A stretch of DNA of 64,000 nt from Kutzneria buriramensis (GCF_043575855.1 NZ_CP144375.1:1-64000), one strand, 5' to 3'. Shown: positions 1 through 7,633, numbered from the stretch's first letter. Notes: generated from the letters alone by a model not told the origin. Program-made: numbers and translations.

Positions 1-771
1 TCATCGAACACCTGTTCGCACAATGGGCTAGAGGAGCGGGCACTGTCAAGCCCAGCCTGGACCGACGAAAAGCTACACAGGATCGAGAAGGCATTGCCGG
101 CCAGGTATAAAATCCTTGTTCGCCTATGCGCCGGGCTAGGACTACGCATAGGCGAGGCACTGGCCTTCAGTCCAGACCAAATAGACCGCAAAAAGATGGT
201 CTACGAGTGCACGCGACAGCTTGTTTACCGGAACGGTATCCTCTATTTCAAGCTCCCCAAGGGGCATAAGACCCGATCCGTCCCAATCGGCGACGGAGTC
301 CTTCAGTCAATCGACGAATACCTTGGCCAGTACCCGGCTGTCAAGATCACACTCCCATGGGCGGAGCGCGACAACCAAAAGACCGAGACGGCCAGGCTCC
401 TATTGACGACAGAAAGGAATGGCGCGTGGCGTGCTTCAATGTTCGGCGACGATGTCTGGCGCCCGGCCTTCGCCGCGGCCGGGTTGAACTACGTCGACCG
501 GAAGGACGGCACACAGGCCATGCGACACCTATTCGCCTCCCATACCCTATCGCAGGGCGTCAGCATCAAGGAATTGGCTGACTACCTCGGACACTCATCC
601 GAGGCCTTCACGCTGCGGACCTACGTCCACCTCATGCCGACGAGTCATACGCGTGCCCGACAGGCGATCAACAACCTGTTCCACCCCCGCTTGGACCCTG
701 CCGTCTCACAGGATCTGGACGTCAACGCCGCCACCCCCGTCGGCCCCACGTCGGCCCAGCGGGTTGCCTAG
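1..771 (+). CDS. Tyrosine recombinase (phage/ICE-type integrase), 5' end outside window
   Basis: This is the catalytic half of a tyrosine recombinase that cuts and rejoins DNA for integration or excision of a mobile element. The frame is open to the first base of the window, so the gene starts further left; a TTG at 94 would give only 225 residues and would remove part of the domain. Visible motifs are the first catalytic Arg in GLGLRIGEAL, the beta-hairpin Lys in KGHKTRSVP, the box-II Arg in TQAMRHLFAS, then LGHSSEAFTLRTYVH with the second His and the Tyr nucleophile. The usual His of the HxxR motif is Gln here (QAMR). The arm-binding N-terminal domain is not in the window. No adjacent tRNA or att core is recognisable. 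The gene may be the edge of an integrated element or a remnant of one. Confidence 0.88.
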   Translation, partial: SSNTCSHNGLEERALSSPAWTDEKLHRIEKALPARYKILVRLCAGLGLRIGEALAFSPDQIDRKKMVYECTRQLVYRNGILYFKLPKGHKTRSVPIGDGVLQSIDEYLGQYPAVKITLPWAERDNQKTETARLLLTTERNGAWRASMFGDDVWRPAFAAAGLNYVDRKDGTQAMRHLFASHTLSQGVSIKELADYLGHSSEAFTLRTYVHLMPTSHTRARQAINNLFHPRLDPAVSQDLDVNAATPVGPTSAQRVA

Positions 772-819
772 CCGGCCGATTCCTCCAGGTCAGGGCACCA
801 ATGCGCGAACTGGCGGATC

Positions 820-1140
820 ATGTGCGACATGATCCCCAACGCCGAACACTGGCGGCTGGCGGTCTGGGAGGCGCAGGAACTCCAGCACGCGATCATGGGC
901 TACCTGCCCGGCTACGCCACCCCGCGCATCGTCTGCGACGTCCCCTACGTCGGCAAGCGCTGGGTCCACCAGCTCTCCGAATACGACCGCGAGCTGGGCA
1001 TCTCCTACTGGACCAAGAACTACCGCACCGGCATCGAACACGACGACGCCGACGCGCTGACCCGCCACTACCCGTACTACGACCCGATCTACACCCTCGC
1101 CGACGCCGGCCGCGAATGGTGGCAAGCACGTCAACAATGA
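820..1140 (+). CDS. Small protein of unknown function (106 aa)
   Basis: I do not recognise a family. The 106-residue product is rich in Trp and Tyr (for example KRWVHQLSEYDRELGISYW), acidic at intervals, without signal peptide or membrane segment. It begins about 50 bases after the integrase stop and is in the same reading frame, so it could be an accessory gene of the same element. ATG 820 has only a weak purine-rich stretch in front; ATG 829 is an alternative. Its stop is followed after 10 bases by a very strong intrinsic terminator, which supports real transcription. An antisense frame over the same DNA has a low-complexity Arg/Gly composition and is judged a shadow. Confidence 0.55.
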   Translation: MCDMIPNAEHWRLAVWEAQELQHAIMGYLPGYATPRIVCDVPYVGKRWVHQLSEYDRELGISYWTKNYRTGIEHDDADALTRHYPYYDPIYTLADAGREWWQARQQ

Positions 1141-1150
1141 CCCGCCCGAC

Positions 1151-1200
1151 GAATGGCCCGGCCGGCCGCGTGGATGCGCGGACGGCCGGGCCATTCTTTT
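1151..1200 (+). terminator. Strong rho-independent terminator
   Basis: Two 20-base arms (1151-1170 and 1177-1196) pair with a single mismatch around a six-base loop TGGATG, followed directly by TTTT. The outer stem reads GAATGGCCCGGCCG. It lies 10 bases after the small gene at 820-1140. A canonical U-tract terminator of this strength is uncommon in high-GC actinomycetes. Confidence 0.85.
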
Positions 1201-1650
1201 GCGAGAAAGGCCCCGCCGCAGTCGCGGCAGCACAGGCCATTCATCACAATCGGCTGACCCGTTCCACCGGACAACGGTCAACCGTCGACGTGCGCCACCT
1301 GTCAGATTCTCACCACACCGCCGCCCGTCGAAACGTTAGCCGGCATCCGGGTACTCTTTCCTGACAACATCCTGTGAGCCACGCGGCGACGCATCACTTG
1401 CCGCGCGCCAATTAATCAGCGCGTGGAGCCGCGACGGCCGAAACGTTCGACAACCGCGCACAACGACGACCGTCCGACTTTCGTCACGGTGACGATAAAA
1501 ACGAGTCACCCCGCGAGCGTAACTCCCCTAACCCGATCGGCTGCGAAAAGCGCAAGCGTCAGCCGGCACCCAGCACACCCGCTATACCATGCATCCCGGC
1601 CCGAATTGTGCCAACCATCGCCTCGATTCAGCGCGCGCAGGGAGCAAGCC
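1201..1650. other. Intergenic stretch without recognisable gene
   Basis: About 450 bases between the terminator and the GTG start at 1651. A plus-strand frame is open from 1423 into the next gene, but its first 76 codons look like non-coding composition and lack a ribosome binding site. The stretch presumably holds the promoter of the membrane protein gene. I see no RNA gene or repeat. Confidence 0.5.
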
Positions 1651-2505
1651 GTGAACACCCCACAGCCCGGCAGCGAGACGCCCACCGTCCGGTTACCGGC
1701 CGAGCTGACACCACGACAACGCCCGCCGCGAAAAGGCTCCAAACTCACACCCGTCGCCGTGATGGGCTTGGTCGCCGACGCCGGCGGCGTGGTGGTCGTC
1801 GTCAGCAGCGAGTTCAACGTGATCGTGACGGTGCTCGTCCTTCTGGCCTGGCTGGGAAGCCTCAGCATCCTGATCGCCCGACGCAAAAAACCCATAGACA
1901 GAACCAACTGGGCCGCCATCATCTGCATGATGGCGGCAACGGTCCTGCTCACCATCATGGTGCCCCGACTACCCGCGCAAGGGGCAGCGGCGACACCGGC
2001 GGCAAACGCCAGCACCACAACGACAACACCGGCCACCACGACCACCACGGCCACCACCGGAACCAACCCGACCACCGCCGCCGCCTCAAATCCCCCCACA
2101 ACGACCACCGCCGCCACCCCGCGGCTGATCTATTCCAATGCCGTCGTGCTGAACCTCCACGACGGCATCGACCTCGAGAACAACGGCGCCATCACGCACA
2201 ACCTCCCAAGCGCGACCGGCACCGTCGACCTGTACATCGACACCAGCCCCGGACCACTGATCGTCGTCCCCAACGCCAACCACAACCAGATCGCCAACTA
2301 CTCGGGCCCGAACCAGGACAACGCGGCCAAGCACTGCCCGATCGACCTCAAGGGAACCAGCCTCACCACCTACGCATTCGGCAACATCGCGCAGCAGTTC
2401 TGCTTCGTCACCTCGGACGGCCACGTCGGCTTCTTCGTGCCGACAAAAGAACTCGACGACGCCGTGGTGCTGACCGTTCGGGTGTGGGACGAACCGGTCT
2501 CCTAA
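1651..2505 (+). CDS. Membrane-anchored protein with Thr-rich linker, unknown function
   Basis: The product of about 284 residues has a short cytoplasmic N-terminus, two hydrophobic segments (about residues 45-75 and 87-105), a low-complexity Thr/Ala linker (about 112-160) and a C-terminal domain of about 120 residues, probably outside the cell. The C-terminal domain contains two Cys (KHCPIDLKG and QQFCFVTS) that could form a disulfide. I chose GTG 1651 because AGGGAGC lies 7-12 bases before it and the upstream in-frame codons look non-coding; a longer frame begins at 1423. The family is not recognised. The layout resembles cell-envelope proteins that carry an exported domain on a stalk. Confidence 0.65.
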   Translation: MNTPQPGSETPTVRLPAELTPRQRPPRKGSKLTPVAVMGLVADAGGVVVVVSSEFNVIVTVLVLLAWLGSLSILIARRKKPIDRTNWAAIICMMAATVLLTIMVPRLPAQGAAATPAANASTTTTTPATTTTTATTGTNPTTAAASNPPTTTTAATPRLIYSNAVVLNLHDGIDLENNGAITHNLPSATGTVDLYIDTSPGPLIVVPNANHNQIANYSGPNQDNAAKHCPIDLKGTSLTTYAFGNIAQQFCFVTSDGHVGFFVPTKELDDAVVLTVRVWDEPVS

Positions 2506-2617
2506 CAACCCGCCACCGCCGCTCACCCGCCACGTCCCAACCGTGCCGGTCACCCGAGACCCAGGCCACCGCCCCGCCACCCGGGACCGACCGGCACGCG
2601 CCTAGAATCTGGCAGCG

Positions 2618-3658
2618 ATGCGGAACTTCCTCCGCCGGGCCGCGGTCATCCTGATCGCCTTCCCGGTGTTCGCCCTGCTCCTGCTGACCGGCGACAACCG
2701 CATCGTGCCGCCCCCACGCCCACCCGAGGACGTCCCGCACGCCATCGTCGCCCTCGGCGACTCCACCATGTCCGGCGAGGGCGCCGGCAACTACACCCCC
2801 GACACCGACGGCCCCCGAAACGACTGGTGCCACCGCTCACCCCAGGCCATGGTCCAGCACGTCAAGCTCGCCGGCGTCACCAAGATCTTCAACTTCGCCT
2901 GCTCCGGCGCCGACGCCCAGGCCATCCGCCTCGACGGCCAGCACCCGATCGAACCCAGCCAGGCCGCCCAACTCGGCGCCATCGCGAGCAGGTACCGCAT
3001 CGACGCGGTCCTCGTGGCCGTCGGCGCGAACGACAACCCGCAGTTCGGCGCCCTGCTCACCAACTGCGTCGACGCCATCTTCGCCAGCGCCAAACCCGGC
3101 TGCGGCAAGCAGGTCGACGGCCAGTGGCAGAACCGCGTCAACGCCATGGTGCCCAAGGTCGTGGCGGCCCTGCGAGACGTCCGCCGCGTCATGATCGAAC
3201 ACGGCTACGCCGACACCGCCTACCACCTCGTCCTCCAGTCCTACGCCGCACCGGTCGCCCCCGACATGCTGCGCAGCCTCCAGAACCTCAGCGGCTGCCC
3301 ACTGCGCACCGACGACCTCCGCTGGGTCCAGGACCGTGCCGTCCCCGCCCTCAACGACGGCATGCGCCTCGCCGCCCAACAGGGCGGCGCCCGCTTCCTC
3401 GACCTGTCCCGCGCCGGCGTCGGCCACGAGGCCTGCGCCGGCGGCCAGGAATGGTTCACCCGCCTCACCGTCAACTGGCAGGACTTCCAGGACCAGGCCC
3501 GCTACGGCCACGCCCTGCAACAGACCTTCCACCCCAACGCCGCCGGCTACACCGCCTTCGCCCAGTGCATGAGCCAGTTCCTCACGCTCACCGAACGCCA
3601 GGCCGCCTGCGTCCCCGACGGCCACGGCTCCGTCCAGCTGGCCCTGCCCACTACCTGA
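2618..3658 (+). CDS. Secreted or anchored GDSL/SGNH-family hydrolase
   Basis: This is a 346-residue SGNH-hydrolase, an esterase/lipase fold using a Ser-His-Asp triad. A hydrophobic segment at residues 8-24 is a signal peptide or N-terminal anchor. Block I is VALGDST (nucleophile Ser49), block II is the Gly in ACSGADA (about 96-100), block III is VGANDN (Asn138 oxyanion), and the catalytic His is His305 in TFHPNAAGY. Six or more Cys residues after the signal suggest disulfides, as in streptomycete secreted SGNH lipases. Substrate cannot be told from sequence. The gene stands alone; a perfect 24-base palindrome overlaps its stop codon and may help terminate it. Confidence 0.85.
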   Translation: MRNFLRRAAVILIAFPVFALLLLTGDNRIVPPPRPPEDVPHAIVALGDSTMSGEGAGNYTPDTDGPRNDWCHRSPQAMVQHVKLAGVTKIFNFACSGADAQAIRLDGQHPIEPSQAAQLGAIASRYRIDAVLVAVGANDNPQFGALLTNCVDAIFASAKPGCGKQVDGQWQNRVNAMVPKVVAALRDVRRVMIEHGYADTAYHLVLQSYAAPVAPDMLRSLQNLSGCPLRTDDLRWVQDRAVPALNDGMRLAAQQGGARFLDLSRAGVGHEACAGGQEWFTRLTVNWQDFQDQARYGHALQQTFHPNAAGYTAFAQCMSQFLTLTERQAACVPDGHGSVQLALPTT

Positions 3659-3701
3659 CGTTTCGGCGGCCGCCGAAACGTGCACGGCCTAGCCTCGGGA
3701 C
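3658..3701 (+). promoter_or_regulatory. Perfect 24-bp palindrome and leaderless promoter before ArsR gene
   Basis: Positions 3658-3681 form a perfect inverted repeat without spacer: the left half is ACGTTTCGGCGG and the right half its exact complement. A TAGCCT (TANNNT -10 type) at 3690-3695 ends six bases before ATG 3702, so transcription probably begins at or next to the start codon. The palindrome covers the -35 side of this promoter, the expected place for autorepression by the ArsR-type protein. It also overlaps the stop codon of the preceding hydrolase gene and could act as its terminator. Confidence 0.6.
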
Positions 3702-4364
3702 ATGAACGCTCTGGCCGAAGTCGCTGCCGTCTTCGCCGACCCCACCCGCGCCGCGATGTGCATGGCCCTGATCGACGGCCGCGCCTGGACCGTCGGCGAG
3801 CTCGGCAAGGAAGTCGGCGTCACCGCGCCGTCCGCCACCGAACAGGTCGGCAAGCTCGCCGCGGCCGGCTTCGTGGAGACGGTCCGGCAAGGCCGGCACC
3901 GGTACGTGCGCCTCACCGACGCCCGCGTCGCCGAGCTCATCGAGCAGCTCACCGAACTCGCCGACAAGCCGGTCCCCCGCCCCAGCAGCCTGCGTGGCTC
4001 CAAGCGCGCGGAACGCCTCGCGTACGCCCGGACCTGCTACGACCACCTCGCCGGCCGGCTCGGCGTGGCCCTGCGCAACGGCATGCTCACCGCCGGCCTG
4101 ATCGACACCGGCAGCGGCCTCGCCCTCACCGCCAAGGGCCACCGGGTCCTCGACGACCTGGAGATCAAGCTGCCCGGCGGCCGCCGCCCGCTGCTCAAGG
4201 AATGCCTGGACTGGACGGAACGCCGCGAGCACCTCGGCGGCTCGCTGCCCGCCGCCCTCCTCCAGCACGCCGTCGACCACGCCTGGGTGGAACGCGGGCC
4301 GGACCGCAGCGTGCGGCTCCTCGACACCGAGGCCTTCGCCGCCTTCGGCGTCGAGGGTTTGTAG
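3702..4364 (+). CDS. ArsR-type winged-helix transcriptional regulator
   Basis: A 220-residue protein whose N-terminal 75 residues form an ArsR/HTH_20-type winged helix: ADPTRAAMCMALIDG starts helix 1, VGELGKEVGVTAPSATEQVGKL is the helix-turn-helix, and VRQGRHRYVRL is the wing. The C-terminal 140 residues, with LKECLDWTERREHLGGSLP, match the extended ArsR group found beside transporters and enzymes in actinomycetes. No obvious Cys metal site is present, so metal sensing is unlikely. The ATG is preceded by a -10-like hexamer and a perfect palindrome but by no Shine-Dalgarno sequence, which points to a leaderless, self-regulated transcript. The regulated target besides itself is unknown. Confidence 0.8.
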   Translation: MNALAEVAAVFADPTRAAMCMALIDGRAWTVGELGKEVGVTAPSATEQVGKLAAAGFVETVRQGRHRYVRLTDARVAELIEQLTELADKPVPRPSSLRGSKRAERLAYARTCYDHLAGRLGVALRNGMLTAGLIDTGSGLALTAKGHRVLDDLEIKLPGGRRPLLKECLDWTERREHLGGSLPAALLQHAVDHAWVERGPDRSVRLLDTEAFAAFGVEGL

Positions 4365-4392
4365 TTGTCTTTGTCTCGTGAGAGCACTGTAT

Positions 4393-4423
4393 TTAGTCAT
4401 CACTGAAGCTATAGTGATACTAT
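4393..4423. repeat. Copy A of a 31-bp repeat flanking the MBL-fold gene
   Basis: This 31-base segment matches 5396-5426 at 24 of 31 positions, with shared core TCACTGAAG and ATAGT-N-TACT. It contains the interrupted palindrome ATAGT-GAT-ACTAT. It sits between the 3' ends of the ArsR and MBL-fold genes, where no promoter is needed, so it may be a secondary operator for the neighbouring TetR protein. Confidence 0.5.
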
Positions 4424-4427
4424 CCAA

Positions 4428-5333
4428 CTAGAGAGCGCGGGGCGCCGCCCGCACGAATTCCGCCGGCACCGGCTCCCACACCGCCGCCCCGGCCTCGTCC
4501 CTCACGACCCGACCGAACGCCTGGTCGCCGAAGTGCGCGCCGAAGCCGAGGGTGCCCGGCCGGCTCAGCTCCCCCACCAGCCGCTGTCGGGCCGCCAGCA
4601 CGCCGTCGGCGTCGATGTCCGGCGCCGACCCCCACGCCGGGTACGTGATCTGCACCGGCGCGTGGAAGACGTCCCCGAACGCGATGATCCGGTCGCCGCC
4701 GGACTCGACGATGAACGACGCGTGCCCCGGCGTGTGGCCAGGCGTCACGATGGCGTGCACACCCGGCCACACCTCCTCCCCCTCGCGGATCAGCTCGTGG
4801 TTGCCGCGCATCGGCACGACCGTGTGGTCCACGAGCACGCCCGGCACGGCGATGCCGTGCTCGTGCGGGGCCCACTCCTCCACCCCCACCAGGTAACGCG
4901 CGTTCGGGAAGAACTTGGCGCCGTCCTTGAACGCCCAGCCGACGTGGTCCACGTGCAGGTGCGTGTACGCGACGGCCTCCACCTCCCCCGGGTCGACGCC
5001 GAGCTCGGCCAGCATCGCCGGCATCGAGCCGCAGTCCGCCGCCCCGAACGGCTTCTCCCCCACCCCCAGCGGCCCGGTGTACGGACCGAGGCCGGCGTCG
5101 ATCAACAGCTTGCGTCCGTCTCGCTCGACCAGCAGCCCGCCCGCGGACATCGCGATCCGGCCGGCCGCGTCGACCAGGTCCGGATGCTCGCGCCAGTACT
5201 CCCCCGGCACCGATGGGAAGAAGCCGGCGGTGTCCATCACCATCGCGCCGTCCACCACGTACGTCAGCCGCAGCTCACCCAGCTCCAGCCGGCGCACCGC
5301 GGACTGATCGGAAAGCAACCCCAGTTCAGACAT
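4428..5333 (-). CDS. Metallo-beta-lactamase-fold hydrolase (lactonase-like)
   Basis: A 301-residue cytoplasmic MBL-fold hydrolase with a dinuclear metal site. Ligands visible are His125, His127, Asp129 and His130 in THLHVDHVG, His200 in TPGHTPGH, Asp221 in AFGDVFH and His267 near GAHFGD. The arrangement and length fit the quorum-quenching lactonase/N-acyl-homoserine-lactonase-like branch, but real substrates vary widely, so only hydrolase is safe. It is divergent from a TetR regulator gene with a 122-base gap that holds an operator, and a repeated element flanks it on both sides, so its expression is probably controlled by that TetR protein. Confidence 0.85.
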   Translation of the reverse strand: MSELGLLSDQSAVRRLELGELRLTYVVDGAMVMDTAGFFPSVPGEYWREHPDLVDAAGRIAMSAGGLLVERDGRKLLIDAGLGPYTGPLGVGEKPFGAADCGSMPAMLAELGVDPGEVEAVAYTHLHVDHVGWAFKDGAKFFPNARYLVGVEEWAPHEHGIAVPGVLVDHTVVPMRGNHELIREGEEVWPGVHAIVTPGHTPGHASFIVESGGDRIIAFGDVFHAPVQITYPAWGSAPDIDADGVLAARQRLVGELSRPGTLGFGAHFGDQAFGRVVRDEAGAAVWEPVPAEFVRAAPRAL

Positions 5334-5395
5334 GGATCTTGTTCTACCGGCCGTCGTGGAGTTCTTGGTGGCACTTTGTCCGAAGGGGCTTGAAT

Positions 5396-5426
5396 TCAGT
5401 CCTCACTGAAGTCATAGTACTACTGT
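5396..5426. repeat. Copy B of the 31-bp repeat, in the MBL/TetR intergenic region
   Basis: This copy is 24/31 identical to 4393-4423 and carries the corresponding half palindrome ATAGT-ACT-ACTGT. It abuts and partly overlaps the TetR-type operator at 5423-5448. Two spaced sites on either side of the MBL gene would allow a repressor to bind twice. Confidence 0.5.
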
Positions 5427-5448
5427 ACGTACCTAGCGGTAGGTACAG
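5423..5448 (+). promoter_or_regulatory. TetR-type operator before the TetR gene
   Basis: Inverted repeat CTGTACGTACC (5423-5433), spacer TAGC, GGTAGGTACAG (5438-5448), 10 of 11 pairs matching. It ends seven bases before ATG 5456 and lies in the shared region between divergent genes, the usual position for an autoregulatory TetR operator that also controls the neighbour. Confidence 0.7.
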
Positions 5449-5455
5449 TTCAGGC

Positions 5456-5995
5456 ATGTCCACCCGCGACCGGCTGGTCGAGAGCACCCGCGAGCTGCTC
5501 CGGGAGCGCGGCTACACCGGCACCAGCCCCAAGGCCATCCAGCAGCGCGCGGACGCCGGCCAGGGCAGCATGTACCACCACTTCGCCGGCAAGCAGGACC
5601 TCGCACTGGCCGCCATCGAGCGCAACAACGAGGAGATGACGGCCGTCGCCGAGCGGGAGCTGTCCGCGCCCGGCACGCCGTACGAGCGCATCGAGGCCTG
5701 GCTGCGCCGCGAACGGGAGATCCTGCGCGGCTGCCCGATGGGCGTGCTCGCGCAGGATCCGGAGATCGTCGGCTCCGACGATCTCCGCTCCCCCGTCGCC
5801 GGGCACTTCGAGTGGCTGCGCGGCCGGCTGCGGGACGTCCTGGCCGAGGGCGACCTGGACGTGCGCCTCGCCGACACGCTGATGGCGGTCCTCCAGGGCG
5901 GCTACGTGCTGGCGCGCGCCGCCAATGACACCCGGCCGTTCGAGGACGCCATCGAAGGCGCCGTCGGCTTGCTGGAACGGGCGGCCGCCGGCTAA
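5456..5995 (+). CDS. TetR/AcrR-family transcriptional repressor
   Basis: A 179-residue TetR-family protein. The N-terminal 50 residues hold the helix-turn-helix (STRELLRERGYTGTSPKAIQQ followed by GSMYHHFAGKQDL), and the rest is an all-alpha ligand domain resembling the TetR_C_16/YxaF group that contains LRGCPMGVLAQDPEI. ATG 5456 was chosen because the conserved DNA-binding domain begins right after it and the palindromic operator ends just upstream; a longer open frame from 5213 runs into the operator and is not credible. It is divergent from the MBL-fold hydrolase and probably represses both. The inducer is unknown. Confidence 0.87.
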   Translation: MSTRDRLVESTRELLRERGYTGTSPKAIQQRADAGQGSMYHHFAGKQDLALAAIERNNEEMTAVAERELSAPGTPYERIEAWLRREREILRGCPMGVLAQDPEIVGSDDLRSPVAGHFEWLRGRLRDVLAEGDLDVRLADTLMAVLQGGYVLARAANDTRPFEDAIEGAVGLLERAAAG

Positions 5996-6006
5996 CGGCC
6001 GCCCGT
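5977..6006. terminator. Bidirectional terminator hairpin between TetR and GH16 genes
   Basis: Perfect 11-base arms ACGGGCGGCCG (5977-5987) and CGGCCGCCCGT (5996-6006) enclose an eight-base loop that ends in the TAA stop of the TetR gene. The two genes converge here with 18 bases between them, so one hairpin can end both transcripts. There is no T-tract, which is normal for actinomycetes. Confidence 0.65.
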
Positions 6007-6013
6007 CAGCGGA

Positions 6014-7330
6014 CTACGGCAGATGCCAACTCTGGTTGGCGCCGCCGTTGCAGTCCCAGATCTGCAGCTGGGTGCCCGGTGTCGTGGATGACGCCGGGTC
6101 GTCCAGGCACTTGTTCGACTGCGGGTTGTACAGCGAGCCGTTGGACTGCGGTATCCACACCTGGGCCGCGGTGTTGTTGCAGTCGTACAGCTGGACCAGC
6201 GTTCCGTTGGCGGTGCCGCCGCTGGTGATGTCCATGCACTTGCCCAGCACGTGCAGCGTGGTGCCGGCCTGCACGAAGGTCCACTGCTGCGCGTTGGTGC
6301 CGTTGCAGGTGTAGATCTGGATCGGGTTGCCGTTGGCGGTGCTGGCCGAGCGGTCGTCGACGCAGAGGCCGGCGATGCCGGTGATCGCGCCGCCGCCGGG
6401 CGGAGGCGGGTTACCGCCACCGCCGTTGGTGGTGTAGGCCGCCACGTACTGGACGGTCATCGTGCCGCCGGAGGTGGTCGCGCCGGTCGGCGTGGTGCAG
6501 CCGCACACGCCGTTCGGGAAGGCGCCGCCCATCGCCAGGTCGAACAGGATGGTCAGGTTGTGGTCGTAGGCCTGCTGCCAGGTGCTGGTGCCGACCTGGC
6601 CCTCGGTGACGGTGAAGTACGCGTTGCCGTCGAGGTAGAACGTGATCGACTCGTTGGACGTGTTGGTGCGGTCCAGGATCATCGTGTACGTGTGGAAGCC
6701 GGACTGGCAGCCGCCGCAGTTCTGCAGCCCGCTGCCGATGCCGTTGCCCTCGTTGCAGGGGCCGCCGGGCGACACTCCACAGTGGATGGTTCCGGCGACC
6801 TGGGACCGGGCGTTGACGTCCTCCATGATGTCGATCTCGCCGTTCTCCGGCCACTGGCCCTGACCCAGCATCCAGAACGCCGGCCAGTAGCCGAGGCCGC
6901 CGGTGGGCTGCTGCAGGGAGGCGGTCACCTCGAGCTTGCCGCCGGCGGGCGCGCCCGCCACCGCGGAGGGCGTCTGGATGCGGCCGGAGGTCCAGTTGCT
7001 GCCGGAGCCGATCGCGGTGATGTCCAGGTTGCCGTTGCCGTCGAGATGGACGTTCTGGGTGGAGCTGGTCATGGTCTCGATCTCGCCGGTGCCGAAGTTC
7101 GAGCCGGGACCGGTGTTGTACATCCAGTTCGACGTGTTCACGCCGGCGCCCGCGGCGCCGTTGAAGTCGTCGCTGAACACGGTGGTCCAGCCGGACGGCG
7201 GGGGCGGCACGGCGCCCTGCGCGGGCGCATTGCCGAAGGCGGTGAGCAGGACCGTCAGCGCACCGGTGGCAAGCAGCGCCGTGGTGCGTCTGAACAGGGT
7301 TTTCCGTTGCAGGGTGGACGTGAGAATCAT
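6014..7330 (-). CDS. Secreted GH16 beta-glucanase with C-terminal ricin-type CBM13
   Basis: A 438-residue exported glycoside hydrolase, probably an endo-beta-1,3-glucanase (laminarinase). Residues 1-43 form a signal peptide ending near AQGA. The GH16 domain (about 47-305) has the catalytic motif ENGEIDIME with Glu165 nucleophile, Asp167 and Glu170 acid/base. A Gly/Pro linker (about 306-318) leads to a ricin-B trefoil (about 319-438) with repeated QxW elements such as NAQQWTF and NQSWHLP that binds polysaccharide. I placed the start at ATG 7330 because GGAG lies six bases before it; GTG 7342 is also in frame. A CebR-like operator is 50 bases upstream. The lectin repeat is closely similar to that of the GH59 enzyme at 48658. 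Confidence 0.92.
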   Translation of the reverse strand: MILTSTLQRKTLFRRTTALLATGALTVLLTAFGNAPAQGAVPPPPSGWTTVFSDDFNGAAGAGVNTSNWMYNTGPGSNFGTGEIETMTSSTQNVHLDGNGNLDITAIGSGSNWTSGRIQTPSAVAGAPAGGKLEVTASLQQPTGGLGYWPAFWMLGQGQWPENGEIDIMEDVNARSQVAGTIHCGVSPGGPCNEGNGIGSGLQNCGGCQSGFHTYTMILDRTNTSNESITFYLDGNAYFTVTEGQVGTSTWQQAYDHNLTILFDLAMGGAFPNGVCGCTTPTGATTSGGTMTVQYVAAYTTNGGGGNPPPPGGGAITGIAGLCVDDRSASTANGNPIQIYTCNGTNAQQWTFVQAGTTLHVLGKCMDITSGGTANGTLVQLYDCNNTAAQVWIPQSNGSLYNPQSNKCLDDPASSTTPGTQLQIWDCNGGANQSWHLP

Positions 7331-7379
7331 CGTTGACTCCACGGGTCGGCGATTCGGGGCAGGGGCAGCCGAATTCCCA

Positions 7380-7393
7380 TGGAAGCGCTCCCA
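7380..7393 (-). promoter_or_regulatory. CebR/LacI-type operator upstream of GH16 gene
   Basis: TGGAAGCGCTCCCA differs at one base from TGGGAGCGCTCCCA, the known Streptomyces CebR (LacI family) operator for cellulose and beta-glucan utilisation genes. It is 49 bases before the GH16 start. Induction by beta-gluco-oligosaccharides is the inference. Confidence 0.75.
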
Positions 7394-7633
7394 CGGATTT
7401 CCGGCAATAGCCCGTTCGACCGCCGGACTCCGCCTTTCGGCCCAGCGGAACCGGACTTCCGGGCCGGAAAACGGGAAAAGGCGCCGTGACCGATCGCCAC
7501 GACGCCTGCCCGAGCCGCCTCGCCGACCGCCGCTGGACCCCCATCCAGACGGGCGGCGCGCGCCCGTCAGCCACTGTCCCCGTTACGGGACGTCAAGAAC
7601 TCCGCTCATCGAGTGATGATGGGATCTTGTCGG

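Noticed and set aside
4..19. LexA-like sequence TCGAAC-ACCT-GTTCGC at the left edge
   Set aside because: It carries the GAAC-N4-GTTC core but lies inside the recombinase reading frame, with no start codon suitably placed, so chance or coding constraint is more likely.
1423..1650. N-terminal extension of the membrane protein to 1423
   Set aside because: The 76 extra codons lack protein-like character and a ribosome site, whereas GTG 1651 has AGGGAGC in front.
2010..2115. Repetitive ACC/ACA triplets
   Set aside because: They encode the Thr-rich linker of the membrane protein, so they are coding low complexity and not a satellite or CRISPR-like array.
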